Shown here: piece after piece, positions 42,208-51,312 of the stretch
Numbering within the stretch: position 1 is the first letter of the stretch
Layout of the letters: each line of letters opens with the position of its first letter
Origin: Salirhabdus euzebyi
Lineage (GTDB): Bacteria > Bacillota > Bacilli > Bacillales > Alkalibacillaceae
Assembly: GCF_014207435.1 (NCBI RefSeq)
Contig: NZ_JACHGH010000001.1
Coordinates: 62,001-126,000 of the forward strand
Reading direction: 5' to 3'
Length of the DNA: 64,000 bases
Notes under the pieces: model-generated
The model's database searches: none
Told to the model about the DNA's origin: nothing
The model's input: the letters and a program-made list of their open reading frames with translations, nothing else
Made by a program: the position numbers and the translations under genes

Positions 42208-44343
42208 CTAATGTAAATATACGTAATCTAGACGTGGTCCCAATCCACTAAGAATATCATTCGTAATTGTTCCACATTGGCGTGCAATGTCTTCACAGCG
42301 TATTTGTTCGGTTCCATCTACACCTATAATCGTTACAACATCATTGTTTTTCACTTCATGAATATGGGAAACATCAATCATTAATTGGTCCATACATATT
42401 CGACCGATTATTGGGGCTGTTTTCGAATGCAATATGACGTAAGCATTGTTTTCGTAAAGGCGTCTTGGAATCCCATCTGCATAGCCAATTGTAACAGTAG
42501 CTATTTTCATTTTCGATTTAGCTGTAAATTGTCTCCCATAACTAATGACTTCTCCCGGCTGGATTTCTTTGATTAAGGCAATTCTTGCTTTTAGTGCTAA
42601 CACGGGTTTTAAATGAACGTTAGCCCGTACTTTGTCATCGGCACTTAATACTCCATATAATGCGATTCCAGCACGTGCATAGTCACAAGCTAAATCAGGA
42701 TAATTTAATATCCCATAACTGGCTTGGATATGTAATTTTCCTGTATCATATCCTTTTGCTTTAAGTGAATCAATCATTTGATAAAATTGCTGAATTTGTT
42801 TTTGGGTGAATTCAACATCTTCCTCTACCAAACTATCTGAAACAGATAAATGAGAGAACATCCCCTCCACTTTTAGGTTTTTACATTCGAATACTTTTTC
42901 GATTTCAGCTAGATTTTCTACATTGACGCCAAGTCTATGCATCCCAGTATCAATTTTTATATGAACTCTAACCTTTTTAGGGTATTCATTCAGAGTCCGT
43001 GCATAAGGAAAATCTACTACGGTCTGTATGAGGTTGTATTTTTCTAAACTGGCTAGTTCTTTTGGATTTGTATACCCAAGAATAAGAATATCTCCTTTAA
43101 TTCCATATTGACGTAGACGTACACCTTCTGCTAGCGTAGCAATCGCGAACATTTTCAATCCAGCGCGCATTAATTCCCGTGCAATGGCTACATCCCCATG
43201 CCCGTAAGCATTCGCTTTTACAACGGGCATTAATTGACAGTGGTTAGGAAGTATTCGCTGCAGTTCCTTCGCATTATGCCTGAGTGCTGCCAGGTCAATT
43301 TCCACCCATGCTCTATTGTCTGGTGATAAATCAATCTTTCTTTTTCTCCCTTTAGGCAAAAAATACGTAACAATCCATGCAGCTAAAAAGGAGAGAAAGC
43401 TAACGGTCAAATAATGAATGAAGTTGTTGTTAATGAATAACTGTTCCTGATGAATGACCTTAGCAAAGCCACGAACGAGCACAATCATCCAGGGATGAAT
43501 CAGATAGATGATTAAGGAAAGGTTGCGTAGTGTCTTGGTATTTTTCCCAGGTAATTGTAGTAAAAACAGGAATAAAAAATACATACAGGGCACAAGTAGG
43601 ATGTACATACTATCGTGTCTTTGCCAAGAAAGACTATTTAGTAAAAGCCCTTCAATAAGTAGAAATACACTGGACACAACTAAACCAATGACAATGTGCT
43701 TGGTGGAAATCCTTTTATTAGATTTCGAAATCACCATTCCTAAAAGGAGATAGATAGGGACAAAAAATAGCCCGTTTCTAGTATAGTCAAACAAAGTAAA
43801 GATAACATCGTAAAAGGTAGTTAGGATATGGGTTTGTTGCACAAGTCCATAATAACTGTCCCCGAGTAGTCCCATGCCATACAATAGGATAGCTACAAGG
43901 AAAGACATAGTAAAACCAAACCTTTGAATCCCCGAGGTAACAAGTAGAACACCAAGGATCATCGCTGGTAAATACCATAGGTGATAAAACGTACCATCAA
44001 AAAGAATGTCCTTGATTAGATTTCCCCACAATAAATTTTCTTCCATATAACCTGAATAGAAATTGATAGGTAAAAAAAGGATCATGGAAATCAAGTAGAT
44101 GGCACCAATTTTTAGAACAAAGCCTTTTATGTAAGCTTTGTCCCTTCTTGCAATAGATGTATATAGAAAATATCCTGTTACCATAATGAAGAATGGGACG
44201 GCAATACGACCAATAATACGAGTGAGAACAAAATCAGCTGTTTCATTCATGGTATACAATGGGGAAGTGTGAATAGCTACGACAAGAAATGCTGCTATTA
44301 CACGAAATATATCTAGTGCTCCGGTATTTTTTAATTGTCCCAT
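42208..44343 (-). CDS. vanT: Membrane-bound serine/alanine racemase VanT
   Basis: A 711-residue fusion of a membrane acyltransferase-3-like domain (about ten helices, residues 1-330) and a PLP-dependent alanine/serine racemase (from about 344, RAWVEIDLAALRHNAKEL). The PLP lysine is K376 in VVKANAYGHG; later motifs are IKIDTGMHRLGV, ASYGILNYPDL and GRICMDQLMIDVS. This fusion is specific to D-Ala-D-Ser glycopeptide resistance, where VanT supplies D-Ser for the ligase. ATG 44343 follows GGGGGTGAT. It lies five bases past the vanXY stop, last in the operon. Confidence 0.93.
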   Translation of the reverse strand: MGQLKNTGALDIFRVIAAFLVVAIHTSPLYTMNETADFVLTRIIGRIAVPFFIMVTGYFLYTSIARRDKAYIKGFVLKIGAIYLISMILFLPINFYSGYMEENLLWGNLIKDILFDGTFYHLWYLPAMILGVLLVTSGIQRFGFTMSFLVAILLYGMGLLGDSYYGLVQQTHILTTFYDVIFTLFDYTRNGLFFVPIYLLLGMVISKSNKRISTKHIVIGLVVSSVFLLIEGLLLNSLSWQRHDSMYILLVPCMYFLFLFLLQLPGKNTKTLRNLSLIIYLIHPWMIVLVRGFAKVIHQEQLFINNNFIHYLTVSFLSFLAAWIVTYFLPKGRKRKIDLSPDNRAWVEIDLAALRHNAKELQRILPNHCQLMPVVKANAYGHGDVAIARELMRAGLKMFAIATLAEGVRLRQYGIKGDILILGYTNPKELASLEKYNLIQTVVDFPYARTLNEYPKKVRVHIKIDTGMHRLGVNVENLAEIEKVFECKNLKVEGMFSHLSVSDSLVEEDVEFTQKQIQQFYQMIDSLKAKGYDTGKLHIQASYGILNYPDLACDYARAGIALYGVLSADDKVRANVHLKPVLALKARIALIKEIQPGEVISYGRQFTAKSKMKIATVTIGYADGIPRRLYENNAYVILHSKTAPIIGRICMDQLMIDVSHIHEVKNNDVVTIIGVDGTEQIRCEDIARQCGTITNDILSGLGPRLDYVYLH

Positions 44344-44347
44344 AAAA

Positions 44348-45103
44348 TCACCCCCAAATTGTGAGGATAAAGCCATCAACGTTATTTCCAGATATTTGAT
44401 AGTAAAGTTCATCAGGTATTTGGAGTATGATTGGATTAGCTTCTGCCTTGATGTAGCAAATTTCTATTTTTTTATTATCCGCCTGGAAACAATAGTGCTT
44501 CTCCCCGTATTTATAGTCCTTAATAAATGTGACATATTCTTCTAAACAAAGATGATGATCTTGCATGATTTGTGCATGAGGGTAGCCTACGTACCGGAAA
44601 TGCCACGGTTCATGGGAGATGCCAGTAAGTGCTTCCTTGTTCTTTTGATAGCGTTCAATAAAACCATATTTTGCAGCTTGCTTTCGGAAATCTTCAGCAA
44701 TACCCGAATAAGGGAAGTGGGGTCTAATGAAATCTATTTGCTCTACTTGTTCGCCTAAATCAATTGCCAAGCCTGTTTGATGTTCACTGCAATTTGGTAA
44801 TGCCACATATTTTTCTGTAAATAGCTTTCCGTTTTCTAGTAAAGAAGACTGATAGATTTCTTCTTGCTCTTTTAGACTCCGGTACCCACTAACGAGCGCT
44901 ATTTTATTTTTAGCAGCAATGGAATCAAGTAGCTGGCCTAAAAGGTTTGCGGTATTTTTTTCTAACAATGTTTCATTGGACCTTAATCCAATCGGTAATA
45001 AATGTTTAGTAAAATGAGAATGATTTTTAATAGCGTTGTTCTTGTTAACGAGTATTTGATAGCCTTGATGGATTCCTTCTTTAGACAAAGTTACTACACT
45101 CAT
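44348..45103 (-). CDS. vanXY: D,D-peptidase VanXY (D,D-dipeptidase/carboxypeptidase)
   Basis: A 251-residue zinc peptidase of the M15B family. The metal-binding motif is SEHQTGLAIDLG at residues 106-117 (H108, D115), and the catalytic Glu and last ligand are in EPWHFRYVG (E165, H168). There is no signal peptide, so it acts in the cytoplasm on D-Ala-D-Ala and on pentapeptide precursors ending in D-Ala, leaving D-Ala-D-Ser products to be used. The gene overlaps the ligase by four bases and precedes vanT, the order seen in D-Ser type van operons. Confidence 0.92.
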   Translation of the reverse strand: MSVVTLSKEGIHQGYQILVNKNNAIKNHSHFTKHLLPIGLRSNETLLEKNTANLLGQLLDSIAAKNKIALVSGYRSLKEQEEIYQSSLLENGKLFTEKYVALPNCSEHQTGLAIDLGEQVEQIDFIRPHFPYSGIAEDFRKQAAKYGFIERYQKNKEALTGISHEPWHFRYVGYPHAQIMQDHHLCLEEYVTFIKDYKYGEKHYCFQADNKKIEICYIKAEANPIILQIPDELYYQISGNNVDGFILTIWG

Positions 45104-46155
45104 TTTTCGAGACCTAATTGAATGAGCTTGTCTACAAGTGCTCCAAACTCCAATCCAATGCCTTTCATCATCGTTGGGAATCGGCTATGTTCCGTAAAGC
45201 CAGGGAAGGTGTTTACTTCATTAAACACAATTTCATTTTCTGGAGTTAGGAACATATCTACCCGTGCCAGTCCACTGCATCCTAATGCACGGTATATAGT
45301 GATTGCTGTCTCCTTCACTTTCCTCGTAAGTTCTTGATTTATTCGAGCTGGGACGTGAATTTTAGAAGTTTCTAACGTGTATTTTTCTTTATAATCGAAA
45401 AATTCCGTTGTCAATTCAATCTCATCTATTTCACCGACTGTTAAGGTTTCGTTCCCTAAAATAGCACATCCAACTTCGAAGCCCTCAATATTTTCCTCTA
45501 CAATCACTTGGTCATCATAGAGAAAAGCTTCATCGACAGCGCCTTGTAGCTCTTCCTTCTGATAAACCTTTGTGATACCGTGGGATGACCCCGCTTTTAC
45601 CGGCTTTACAAACAAAGGATAGGTAAGATGGTTTGTTCTCTCGACGACTTCTGATGATAGATACTTTCTAGAAAATACAACTGAAGAGGGTATTCGAATG
45701 CCAGCTAAAGATACTAATTGATGAGCTTTGTCCTTATCCATACACAATGCGGATGAGAGTGTATGACATCCTACAATCGGTATGCCAGCAAGATTAGCCA
45801 TACCTTGAACAGTGCCATCCTCGCCGTATTTTCCATGTAAGATTGGAAAAATAACATCGATGATTTCTGTGTGAATGGTTCCATCCTCTTTAAATTCCAT
45901 CAGTTTATTTGCATATCTGTCTGGAGAAATGACGACAGAACAACAATTTTCATAATCCTCAAACCATGTATTGGAGCGAATTTGATTGACCTCGCCATCA
46001 TAACGAAGCCATTTCCCATCCTCCGTAATTCCAATCATTATTGGATCATATTTTTTCTTATCTAAGTTGGTAATAATGGCGTGAGCGGATTGTAGCGACA
46101 CCTCGTATTCACTAGAATAACCACCGAATAAAATAGCAACTTTTATCTTTTCCAT
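45100..46155 (-). CDS. vanG: D-alanine--D-serine ligase, VanG-like
   Basis: A 351-residue ATP-grasp ligase. Motifs: LFGGYSSEYEVSLQSAH at the N terminus, LHGKYGEDGTVQG, FVKPVKAGSSHGITKV for ATP binding, and FNEVNTFPGFTEHSRFP near the C terminus. The omega-loop region reads FFDYKEKYTLETSKIHVPAR, with EKYT at 257-260, which by memory is closest to VanG among D-Ala-D-Ser ligases and differs from housekeeping Ddl. The product replaces D-Ala-D-Ala at the peptidoglycan precursor terminus and lowers vancomycin affinity. ATG 46155 follows AAGGAG. VanW and VanY genes found in enterococcal vanG clusters are absent. Confidence 0.9.
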   Translation of the reverse strand: MEKIKVAILFGGYSSEYEVSLQSAHAIITNLDKKKYDPIMIGITEDGKWLRYDGEVNQIRSNTWFEDYENCCSVVISPDRYANKLMEFKEDGTIHTEIIDVIFPILHGKYGEDGTVQGMANLAGIPIVGCHTLSSALCMDKDKAHQLVSLAGIRIPSSVVFSRKYLSSEVVERTNHLTYPLFVKPVKAGSSHGITKVYQKEELQGAVDEAFLYDDQVIVEENIEGFEVGCAILGNETLTVGEIDEIELTTEFFDYKEKYTLETSKIHVPARINQELTRKVKETAITIYRALGCSGLARVDMFLTPENEIVFNEVNTFPGFTEHSRFPTMMKGIGLEFGALVDKLIQLGLEK

Positions 46156-46189
46156 TTGATTTTCTCCTTGTTATTCAATTTGTGATACA

Positions 46190-46242
46190 AATAAAAAACA
46201 CTTCCTGTTTGATACATCAATCGTACCAAGCAAGAAAGTGTT
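46190..46242 (-). terminator. Intrinsic terminator between vanS and the ligase gene (possible attenuator)
   Basis: On the minus strand AACACTTTCT (46242 to 46233) pairs with AGGAAGTGTT (46206 to 46197), with one G-T pair and a 26-base loop, and is followed by TTTTTAT. It ends about 40 bases before the ligase start, leaving no room for a full promoter after it. It either ends vanRS transcripts or acts as an attenuator for the resistance genes. Confidence 0.7.
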
Positions 46243-46284
46243 ATTCTTTCGTATTACATGAAGAAAATCTCATTATTTTCTATT

Positions 46285-46308
46285 TAATTTCTTACAAAAT
46301 TCTTACGA
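46285..46308 (-). promoter_or_regulatory. Candidate VanR binding site overlapping the vanS stop codon
   Basis: On the minus strand TCGTAAGAATT is followed 11 bases later by the near repeat TTGTAAGAAATT. Tandem half-sites spaced one helical turn are usual for OmpR-type regulators, and the sequence resembles the TCGTA-containing 12-mer described for VanR proteins. The first half-site contains the vanS stop codon. Confidence 0.5.
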
Positions 46309-47418
46309 TGGTGTTGGAAGATAAATGTTGAATTCGATATTGTCGTCAGAGCTAGAAACGGAAATGGTTCCCTTATGTATTTCCACAATTTCCTTGGCAA
46401 TAGCTAGTCCTACTCCTGCTCCACCAGTATTGGTGCTTCGAGAGCTATCTAGACGGTAAAACCGCTCGAAAATACGGGTTAATTTTTCTTCTGGAATGGT
46501 GTTTCCCTTATTAGAAAATCGAATGGTTACACCTTGTTTTTCTTCGGTAATTTTAATGCTGATTGTACTGTCAGGAAAACTATAACTGACAGCATTTCGA
46601 ATAATATTATCAAATACTCGCTCCATTTTGCTTACATCACATTTCATGTCAATATGGATAGGGGAGTCTAACTGGAATGTTAGATTCTTTTCTTCCATCA
46701 ATGGTTGGAATTCAAATGTTATTTGTTCAAGCATTCGGGTTAAGTTCACTTGACTCGTCTCTAAGGTTAATTGACTTAAATTAAAACGAGTAATTTCAAA
46801 AAACTCATTGATTAAGTCTTCCAAACGAACAGCTTTATCTAACGAAATAGAGGTGTACTTTTGACGGAGTTCTTTTGATATGTCCAGTTCATCTCTAAGT
46901 AAGGTTAAATAGCCAATTACGGATGTAAGGGGTGTCTTTAGATCATGAGCAAGATAAACGATCAAATCATTCTTTCGTTGTTCGGCTTCCCTTGCTATTC
47001 GCTCATTTCGAATCGCTTCCTGCTTGATTTGATTCATTTGATCTTCCACTTGTTTTAACTCTCTCGGTAGTCGAATAAGCTCATCATTTTTAGACACTAA
47101 ATCATTACTTGCTTCCACAATAGTATCAAAATAACGAATGATTCTTTTCCAACTAATTACTAGAATAACGATAAATCCAAGAAGCCAACATACAGAAAGA
47201 AACAAAATGGGGTGATTATTGATTGGTCGAAGCAGTAATTCATAGAAGAAATCACCGGCATACCAGGTGAATCTTGATAAAATCAAAGCAGAGATAAAAA
47301 AGGTGAAAATTAATCCAACAGTGAAAATAATGACCATAACAACGCACCTGAAAAATATGGCTCTTGTTAGGTCCTTTCCTAAATAACTTGCCTTACGATT
47401 ACTCAATGGTATAGCCAA
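46303..47418 (-). CDS. vanS: Sensor histidine kinase VanS
   Basis: A 371-residue membrane kinase. Two helices (about residues 22-48 and 71-90) flank a very short outside loop of about 20 residues. The dimerisation helix carries the phospho-accepting His 158 in YLAHDLKTPLTSVIGYL; the ATPase domain shows DNIIRNAVSYSFPDS (N box) and GGAGVGLAIAKEIVEIH (G box). It overlaps vanR by 20 bases. It would sense glycopeptide or its effects and phosphorylate VanR. The short outer loop favours intramembrane or indirect sensing. Confidence 0.9.
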   Translation of the reverse strand: MAIPLSNRKASYLGKDLTRAIFFRCVVMVIIFTVGLIFTFFISALILSRFTWYAGDFFYELLLRPINNHPILFLSVCWLLGFIVILVISWKRIIRYFDTIVEASNDLVSKNDELIRLPRELKQVEDQMNQIKQEAIRNERIAREAEQRKNDLIVYLAHDLKTPLTSVIGYLTLLRDELDISKELRQKYTSISLDKAVRLEDLINEFFEITRFNLSQLTLETSQVNLTRMLEQITFEFQPLMEEKNLTFQLDSPIHIDMKCDVSKMERVFDNIIRNAVSYSFPDSTISIKITEEKQGVTIRFSNKGNTIPEEKLTRIFERFYRLDSSRSTNTGGAGVGLAIAKEIVEIHKGTISVSSSDDNIEFNIYLPTPS

Positions 47419-48103
47419 CCCCCCATACCGTTTTAATAAACTTCGGATTTCTTGATTTTTCGTTCATCTTTTCCCGTAAACGACCAATATGGGCCATCAC
47501 TGTGTTGTTGTTATCTATGTATTTTTCACCCCAAACAGCTTCAAAAAGCTCTTCAGATGAAACGACCTTCCCTTTGTTCTCACATAAATACCATAAGATA
47601 GAGAATTCCAGCGGTGTAAGAGGTAGTTGTTTGTTATAAAGGATACATTTGTGATTATCTTTATTGATATATAGTCCTGCAAAATCATATGTCTTAGGAT
47701 CTACGTCGATGTTTTCGGTTGATTCCGTTGGATTATAGCGCTTATAACGTCTTAGTTGGGCCTTTACTCGTGCAACCATTTCTAGGGGGTTAAAAGGCTT
47801 GGTAATGTAGTCATCCGCACCAAGCGTAAGTCCGGTAATTTTATCTATATCTTCTATTTTTGCTGTTAACATAATAATAGGATAATGATATTTTTCCCTA
47901 ATTCGCTGACATAAGGTAAAGCCATCTACATCTGGTAACATAATATCTAGTATGGCTAAATCAAATGTTGTAGATTGAATACAATCTAATGCTTCCTTTC
48001 CGTTAGATAATCTATGAACCGTATACCCTTCATTCGTAAGATATACCTCGATTAAACTAGCAATTTCTGTTTCATCTTCAACAATTAAAACTTTCGTACT
48101 CAT
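47399..48103 (-). CDS. vanR: Response regulator VanR (OmpR family)
   Basis: A 234-residue regulator with a receiver domain (VLIVEDETEIA, phospho-acceptor D53 in LAILDIMLPDVDG, switch residues in IIMLTAK and ITKPFNPLE) and an OmpR-type winged helix (LTPLEFSILWYL, VWGEKYIDNNNTVMAHIGRL, IKTVWGVGYTI). ATG 48103 follows AAGGTG. First gene of the leftward vanRS-ligase-XY-T locus; activates it when phosphorylated. Confidence 0.92.
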   Translation of the reverse strand: MSTKVLIVEDETEIASLIEVYLTNEGYTVHRLSNGKEALDCIQSTTFDLAILDIMLPDVDGFTLCQRIREKYHYPIIMLTAKIEDIDKITGLTLGADDYITKPFNPLEMVARVKAQLRRYKRYNPTESTENIDVDPKTYDFAGLYINKDNHKCILYNKQLPLTPLEFSILWYLCENKGKVVSSEELFEAVWGEKYIDNNNTVMAHIGRLREKMNEKSRNPKFIKTVWGVGYTIE

Positions 48104-48470
48104 TTCTTCACCTTCATTGTTAAGAGATAATTGCTACATTCTACTAAACTTCAATTGGATTATATCATAGTTTTTCTGACAAGAAATGATATTCATAAGA
48201 GACTGGTTAGTAGGCTTCTACCAAGAAGATCTACCGAATTCCTGAGGTGCTTTTTGCTGACTTTCCCGAAAAAGGTAATCGATTGACAAGCTTCATTCAT
48301 CTCATTCCAAAGACTGAGTCCCAATCCTCCCATTGCACGAAGTAATATCCTGAAAAAAATTATATGATAGTAACCGACATATCAATCGGTAAGGCAACAT
48401 GTTGAGAAAATTAGAAGTACTAGTTATAGCATTTGCTTTGACCCAGGATAGCGAGATGGGGGGATTTAGT
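48104..48470. other. Divergent promoter region between vanR and an MFS gene
   Basis: On the minus strand TATAAT occurs about 60 bases before vanR and is a likely -10 box. On the plus side an inverted repeat at 48373-48390 lies before the MFS gene. No other gene or repeat is seen in the 367 bases. Confidence 0.5.
48373..48390 (+). promoter_or_regulatory. Inverted repeat upstream of the MFS gene (operator candidate)
   Basis: ACCGACATATCAATCGGT has perfect 5-bp arms ACCGA/TCGGT around eight bases, the size of a TetR- or MerR-type operator. No regulator gene of that type is adjacent. Confidence 0.45.
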
Positions 48471-49790
48471 GTGAAATTTAAAGATTTTCACCCAAATATT
48501 AAATTAAGAATTATATTTGGATTTTTTAGTGAAATTATTGGAAGTATGATTTTTCCGTTTATGGCGATTTATTTTGCGATACATTTCGGAGCAAAACTAA
48601 CAGGAATATTATTGATTGTAAATATTATTATCGGTTCCTTAGTTGGGATTTATGGTGGTTATTTATCGGACATTATGGGCCGTAAAAAGTTAATGGTGAC
48701 AGCGGAAGTAATTAGGGCAGTGTCATTAGTTGTGATGACGTTGGCGAACTCTCCCTGGTTTGAATCACCTACGATAACATTTTTAATGTTCTTGGTTGGT
48801 AGTATTTGTTGGGGAATTGAAGGTCCTGCAATGGATGCGATGTTAATTGATGTTAGTAAGCCTGAGCAACGGAAACTGATGTATGCGATCATGTATTGGT
48901 CAGCGAATCTTTCTATTGCAATAGGTGGAGCAGTTGGAGCATTCTTATTTAAAGATTACTTATTCGAATTATTTATTGGGATGACAGTGATGTCCATCAT
49001 TGTTGCCGTTGTACTTATTTTGTTCATTGAAGAAAGCTATGTTCCAAAACAAACGATTAAAGAAAAGAAGATTCCATCAAGATTTCAAGCGTTTAAGGAT
49101 ATTGGGCAAAGCTATAAAACGGTTATGAAGGATAGGGTATTTATCCTGTTCGTTATTGCGGGGCTATTTATCCAATCCCTTGAATTTCAGCTAACAAACT
49201 ACATTGCAGTTAAACTTCATGAGCACATGCCAGAACAAAATTTGTTCCAGTGGTCGATTGATGGTATCCAAATGACAGGAATTTTGAGGACAGAAAACAC
49301 AGTCCTTGTTGTTCTTTTTGCAGCCATTGTGATGAAGTTAATCATGAAGTATAAAGATAAGCATGTCTATTTGACTTCTATTGTCTTGTTTACGATTGGT
49401 TATACGGCCATCAGTTATTTTGATAACATGTGGATATTACTCGTAGCGATGCTGATTGCAACGATTGGAGAACTAATGCGGGTTCCTGTCCAGCAAAGCT
49501 ATCTGGCTGCTATTCCACCAGATGACAAAAGAAGTAGTTATATGGCCGTTAACGCCTTTACTTATCAAGGCTCTATGATTCTAGCTTCTCTATTTGTCAC
49601 ATTAGGGGCAATTCTTTCTAAGGAAATGATGAGTACGTTGCTGTTGATTACAGGAGTGATTGGTTTTGTGATCATTAATAAAATTATTCCTAGTTTAGAA
49701 CAACGGGTACGAAATCAAGAAGGAGTTAAGGAAGCTGTTGAAGAAACGAAAAGTGAAAAAGGCTATGTGTTAAAAGAGCAAGTGGAGTAG
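48471..49790 (+). CDS. MFS transporter (drug exporter-like)
   Basis: A 439-residue major facilitator protein with twelve helices. Motif A is GGYLSDIMGRKKLMV near residue 64. GTG 48471 lies after a GGGGGG site; an upstream frame to 48399 lacks one. It is followed 24 bases later by a methyltransferase gene, and both may be cotranscribed. The substrate is unknown. The C-terminal tail is hydrophilic and charged. Confidence 0.88.
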   Translation: MKFKDFHPNIKLRIIFGFFSEIIGSMIFPFMAIYFAIHFGAKLTGILLIVNIIIGSLVGIYGGYLSDIMGRKKLMVTAEVIRAVSLVVMTLANSPWFESPTITFLMFLVGSICWGIEGPAMDAMLIDVSKPEQRKLMYAIMYWSANLSIAIGGAVGAFLFKDYLFELFIGMTVMSIIVAVVLILFIEESYVPKQTIKEKKIPSRFQAFKDIGQSYKTVMKDRVFILFVIAGLFIQSLEFQLTNYIAVKLHEHMPEQNLFQWSIDGIQMTGILRTENTVLVVLFAAIVMKLIMKYKDKHVYLTSIVLFTIGYTAISYFDNMWILLVAMLIATIGELMRVPVQQSYLAAIPPDDKRSSYMAVNAFTYQGSMILASLFVTLGAILSKEMMSTLLLITGVIGFVIINKIIPSLEQRVRNQEGVKEAVEETKSEKGYVLKEQVE

Positions 49791-49814
49791 ATTTGAATCA
49801 TTGGGGGAGTTAAG

Positions 49815-50447
49815 GTGGAACTAAAAGAAAGAGTAAACAAAAACAATCAATATTACGATGCCTTCTATGAAAATGTGAAAAGCAGGACCGAGTCTCGCGA
49901 TTATTCTTACTTGTTTCAACGTTTTACCCATAATCTAGCTGTTGACGGAGTTATTCTAGATATCGGGTGTGGTACAGGCGAGCACATGAAGTACTTTGAC
50001 TCCGTAGGTTACCAAACACTTGGGATTGAGCCAAGTGAAAAAAGTAGGCAGTATTGTATAGAACAAGGACTACATGTAATCGATGGAACGTTTGAAACAT
50101 TAAAAGACAGCCTTGCTGCTAATCAATATAAAATTAATGGAATATGGTGTGCGGCTTCTCTTTTACATGTACCAGTGAATGAATTTGAGGATACTATTCA
50201 AACAATGCATAGTATTTTAGAGGAAAATGGGAAACTATTTTTCACCCTCCGGTTAGGTGAAGGAAGCAAGTGGGATAAATACGATAATGAAAATGCTGAT
50301 GCGGAACGGTTTATCCAGCTTTATGAGGAAAGGTTCCTAGAGGATGTTTTAGCTAAGGTTGGATTTAGAACGTCTTTGAAAATTATAGAAGATTCCTATT
50401 GGGGAAGACCTACCAAGTGGATTTCGATGATTCTTGAGAAAAAATAA
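49815..50447 (+). CDS. Class I SAM-dependent methyltransferase
   Basis: A 210-residue methyltransferase with motif I LDIGCGTGEHMKYF (GCGTGE at 51-56), the acidic second strand LGIEPSE, and IWCAASLLHVP as motif III/IV region. It is a small-molecule type (Methyltransf_11/25-like). GTG 49815 follows GGGGGAG. Position behind an exporter gene suggests joint action on a small compound, an inference. Confidence 0.88.
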   Translation: MELKERVNKNNQYYDAFYENVKSRTESRDYSYLFQRFTHNLAVDGVILDIGCGTGEHMKYFDSVGYQTLGIEPSEKSRQYCIEQGLHVIDGTFETLKDSLAANQYKINGIWCAASLLHVPVNEFEDTIQTMHSILEENGKLFFTLRLGEGSKWDKYDNENADAERFIQLYEERFLEDVLAKVGFRTSLKIIEDSYWGRPTKWISMILEKK

Positions 50448-50477
50448 GTATTTATAGTTCAAGAAAAGAGGAAAAAA

Positions 50478-51164
50478 ATGAATCGTACAACGGATGTTTT
50501 CTATCGACTCGGCTATTGGGGTGCCGTTCTCTTTACAATTACGGGAATATTATATGGCGTAAGTATGGGAGTACTGTTAAGTAAGTACCCAATTCCAAAG
50601 TATATTGATCTTGAACAGTATCTAATGGAAGTAGATAATAAGTTTATCGATTTATATTCCTTCTCTCAAGGGTTTGCTTTTGTTTCTACCTTGTTATTTG
50701 TGTTCTTTTTATGTACTGTTCATCTATGTGTCCAACAAACGAAGAAGTTTATAAGTTTATTAAGTATTTGTTTTGGATCAGCCTTTATGATACTAGCTTG
50801 TATAAATTATTTTGTGCAGTTCAGTATCGTAAGACAAAGTATACACCTTGGAGTAACTCAAAACTTGGAGAACTTGGTTCAATTTAATCCTAATTCTTTA
50901 ATGAATGCGATCAATATGCTGGCATGGACACTATTTTTAGGTCTAACGTGTCTTTTACTAGGGTTCCTTTTTAAAGGGGTAGGAATAAAGTTATACACTA
51001 ACCTATCATTCTTTGTTACTAGCTTGTTCTGTTTGATAGGGTTTTTCGGTTTCGTTTTTAATGAACAATTCTTACTGCTTATCTTTCAATTAGGTATGAC
51101 TGCAGGACTTACTGTTTCGGCCATATTTGTAGCAATCGTCTTTTACAAAAGAATCCCTATTTAA
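50478..51164 (+). CDS. Hypothetical six-helix membrane protein (228 aa)
   Basis: Six hydrophobic segments: AVLFTITGILYGVSMGVLL, FAFVSTLLFVFFLCTVHLCV, ISLLSICFGSAFMILACI, AWTLFLGLTCLLLGFLF, LSFFVTSLFCLIGFFGFVF and LLIFQLGMTAGLTVSAIFVA. No catalytic motif. ATG 50478 follows AAAGAGGAAAA. Followed by a terminator. Not recognised beyond similar Bacillus membrane proteins of unknown function. Confidence 0.7.
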   Translation: MNRTTDVFYRLGYWGAVLFTITGILYGVSMGVLLSKYPIPKYIDLEQYLMEVDNKFIDLYSFSQGFAFVSTLLFVFFLCTVHLCVQQTKKFISLLSICFGSAFMILACINYFVQFSIVRQSIHLGVTQNLENLVQFNPNSLMNAINMLAWTLFLGLTCLLLGFLFKGVGIKLYTNLSFFVTSLFCLIGFFGFVFNEQFLLLIFQLGMTAGLTVSAIFVAIVFYKRIPI

Positions 51165-51184
51165 TTTTCATATACATTTTCATG

Positions 51185-51226
51185 AAGTCGAGATTCCTGA
51201 GTTTAATGGGATTTCGACTTTTTTAT
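51185..51226 (+). terminator. Terminator after the six-helix protein gene
   Basis: AAGTCGAGAT (51185-51194) with ATTTCGACTT (51211-51220), followed by TTTTTT. Confidence 0.85.
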
Positions 51227-51312
51227 TGTTAAAAATCAAAAATCAGATTGTCTTTTATTATCAATAATGATAATATTACATTAATTAATAATGAAAGAGA
51301 GTCGGTGACAAG

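Noticed and set aside
42208-46155. Ligase and racemase as housekeeping Ddl and Alr
   Set aside because: The acyltransferase-racemase fusion, the VanXY gene and the VanRS genes in one operon define a D-Ser van locus instead.
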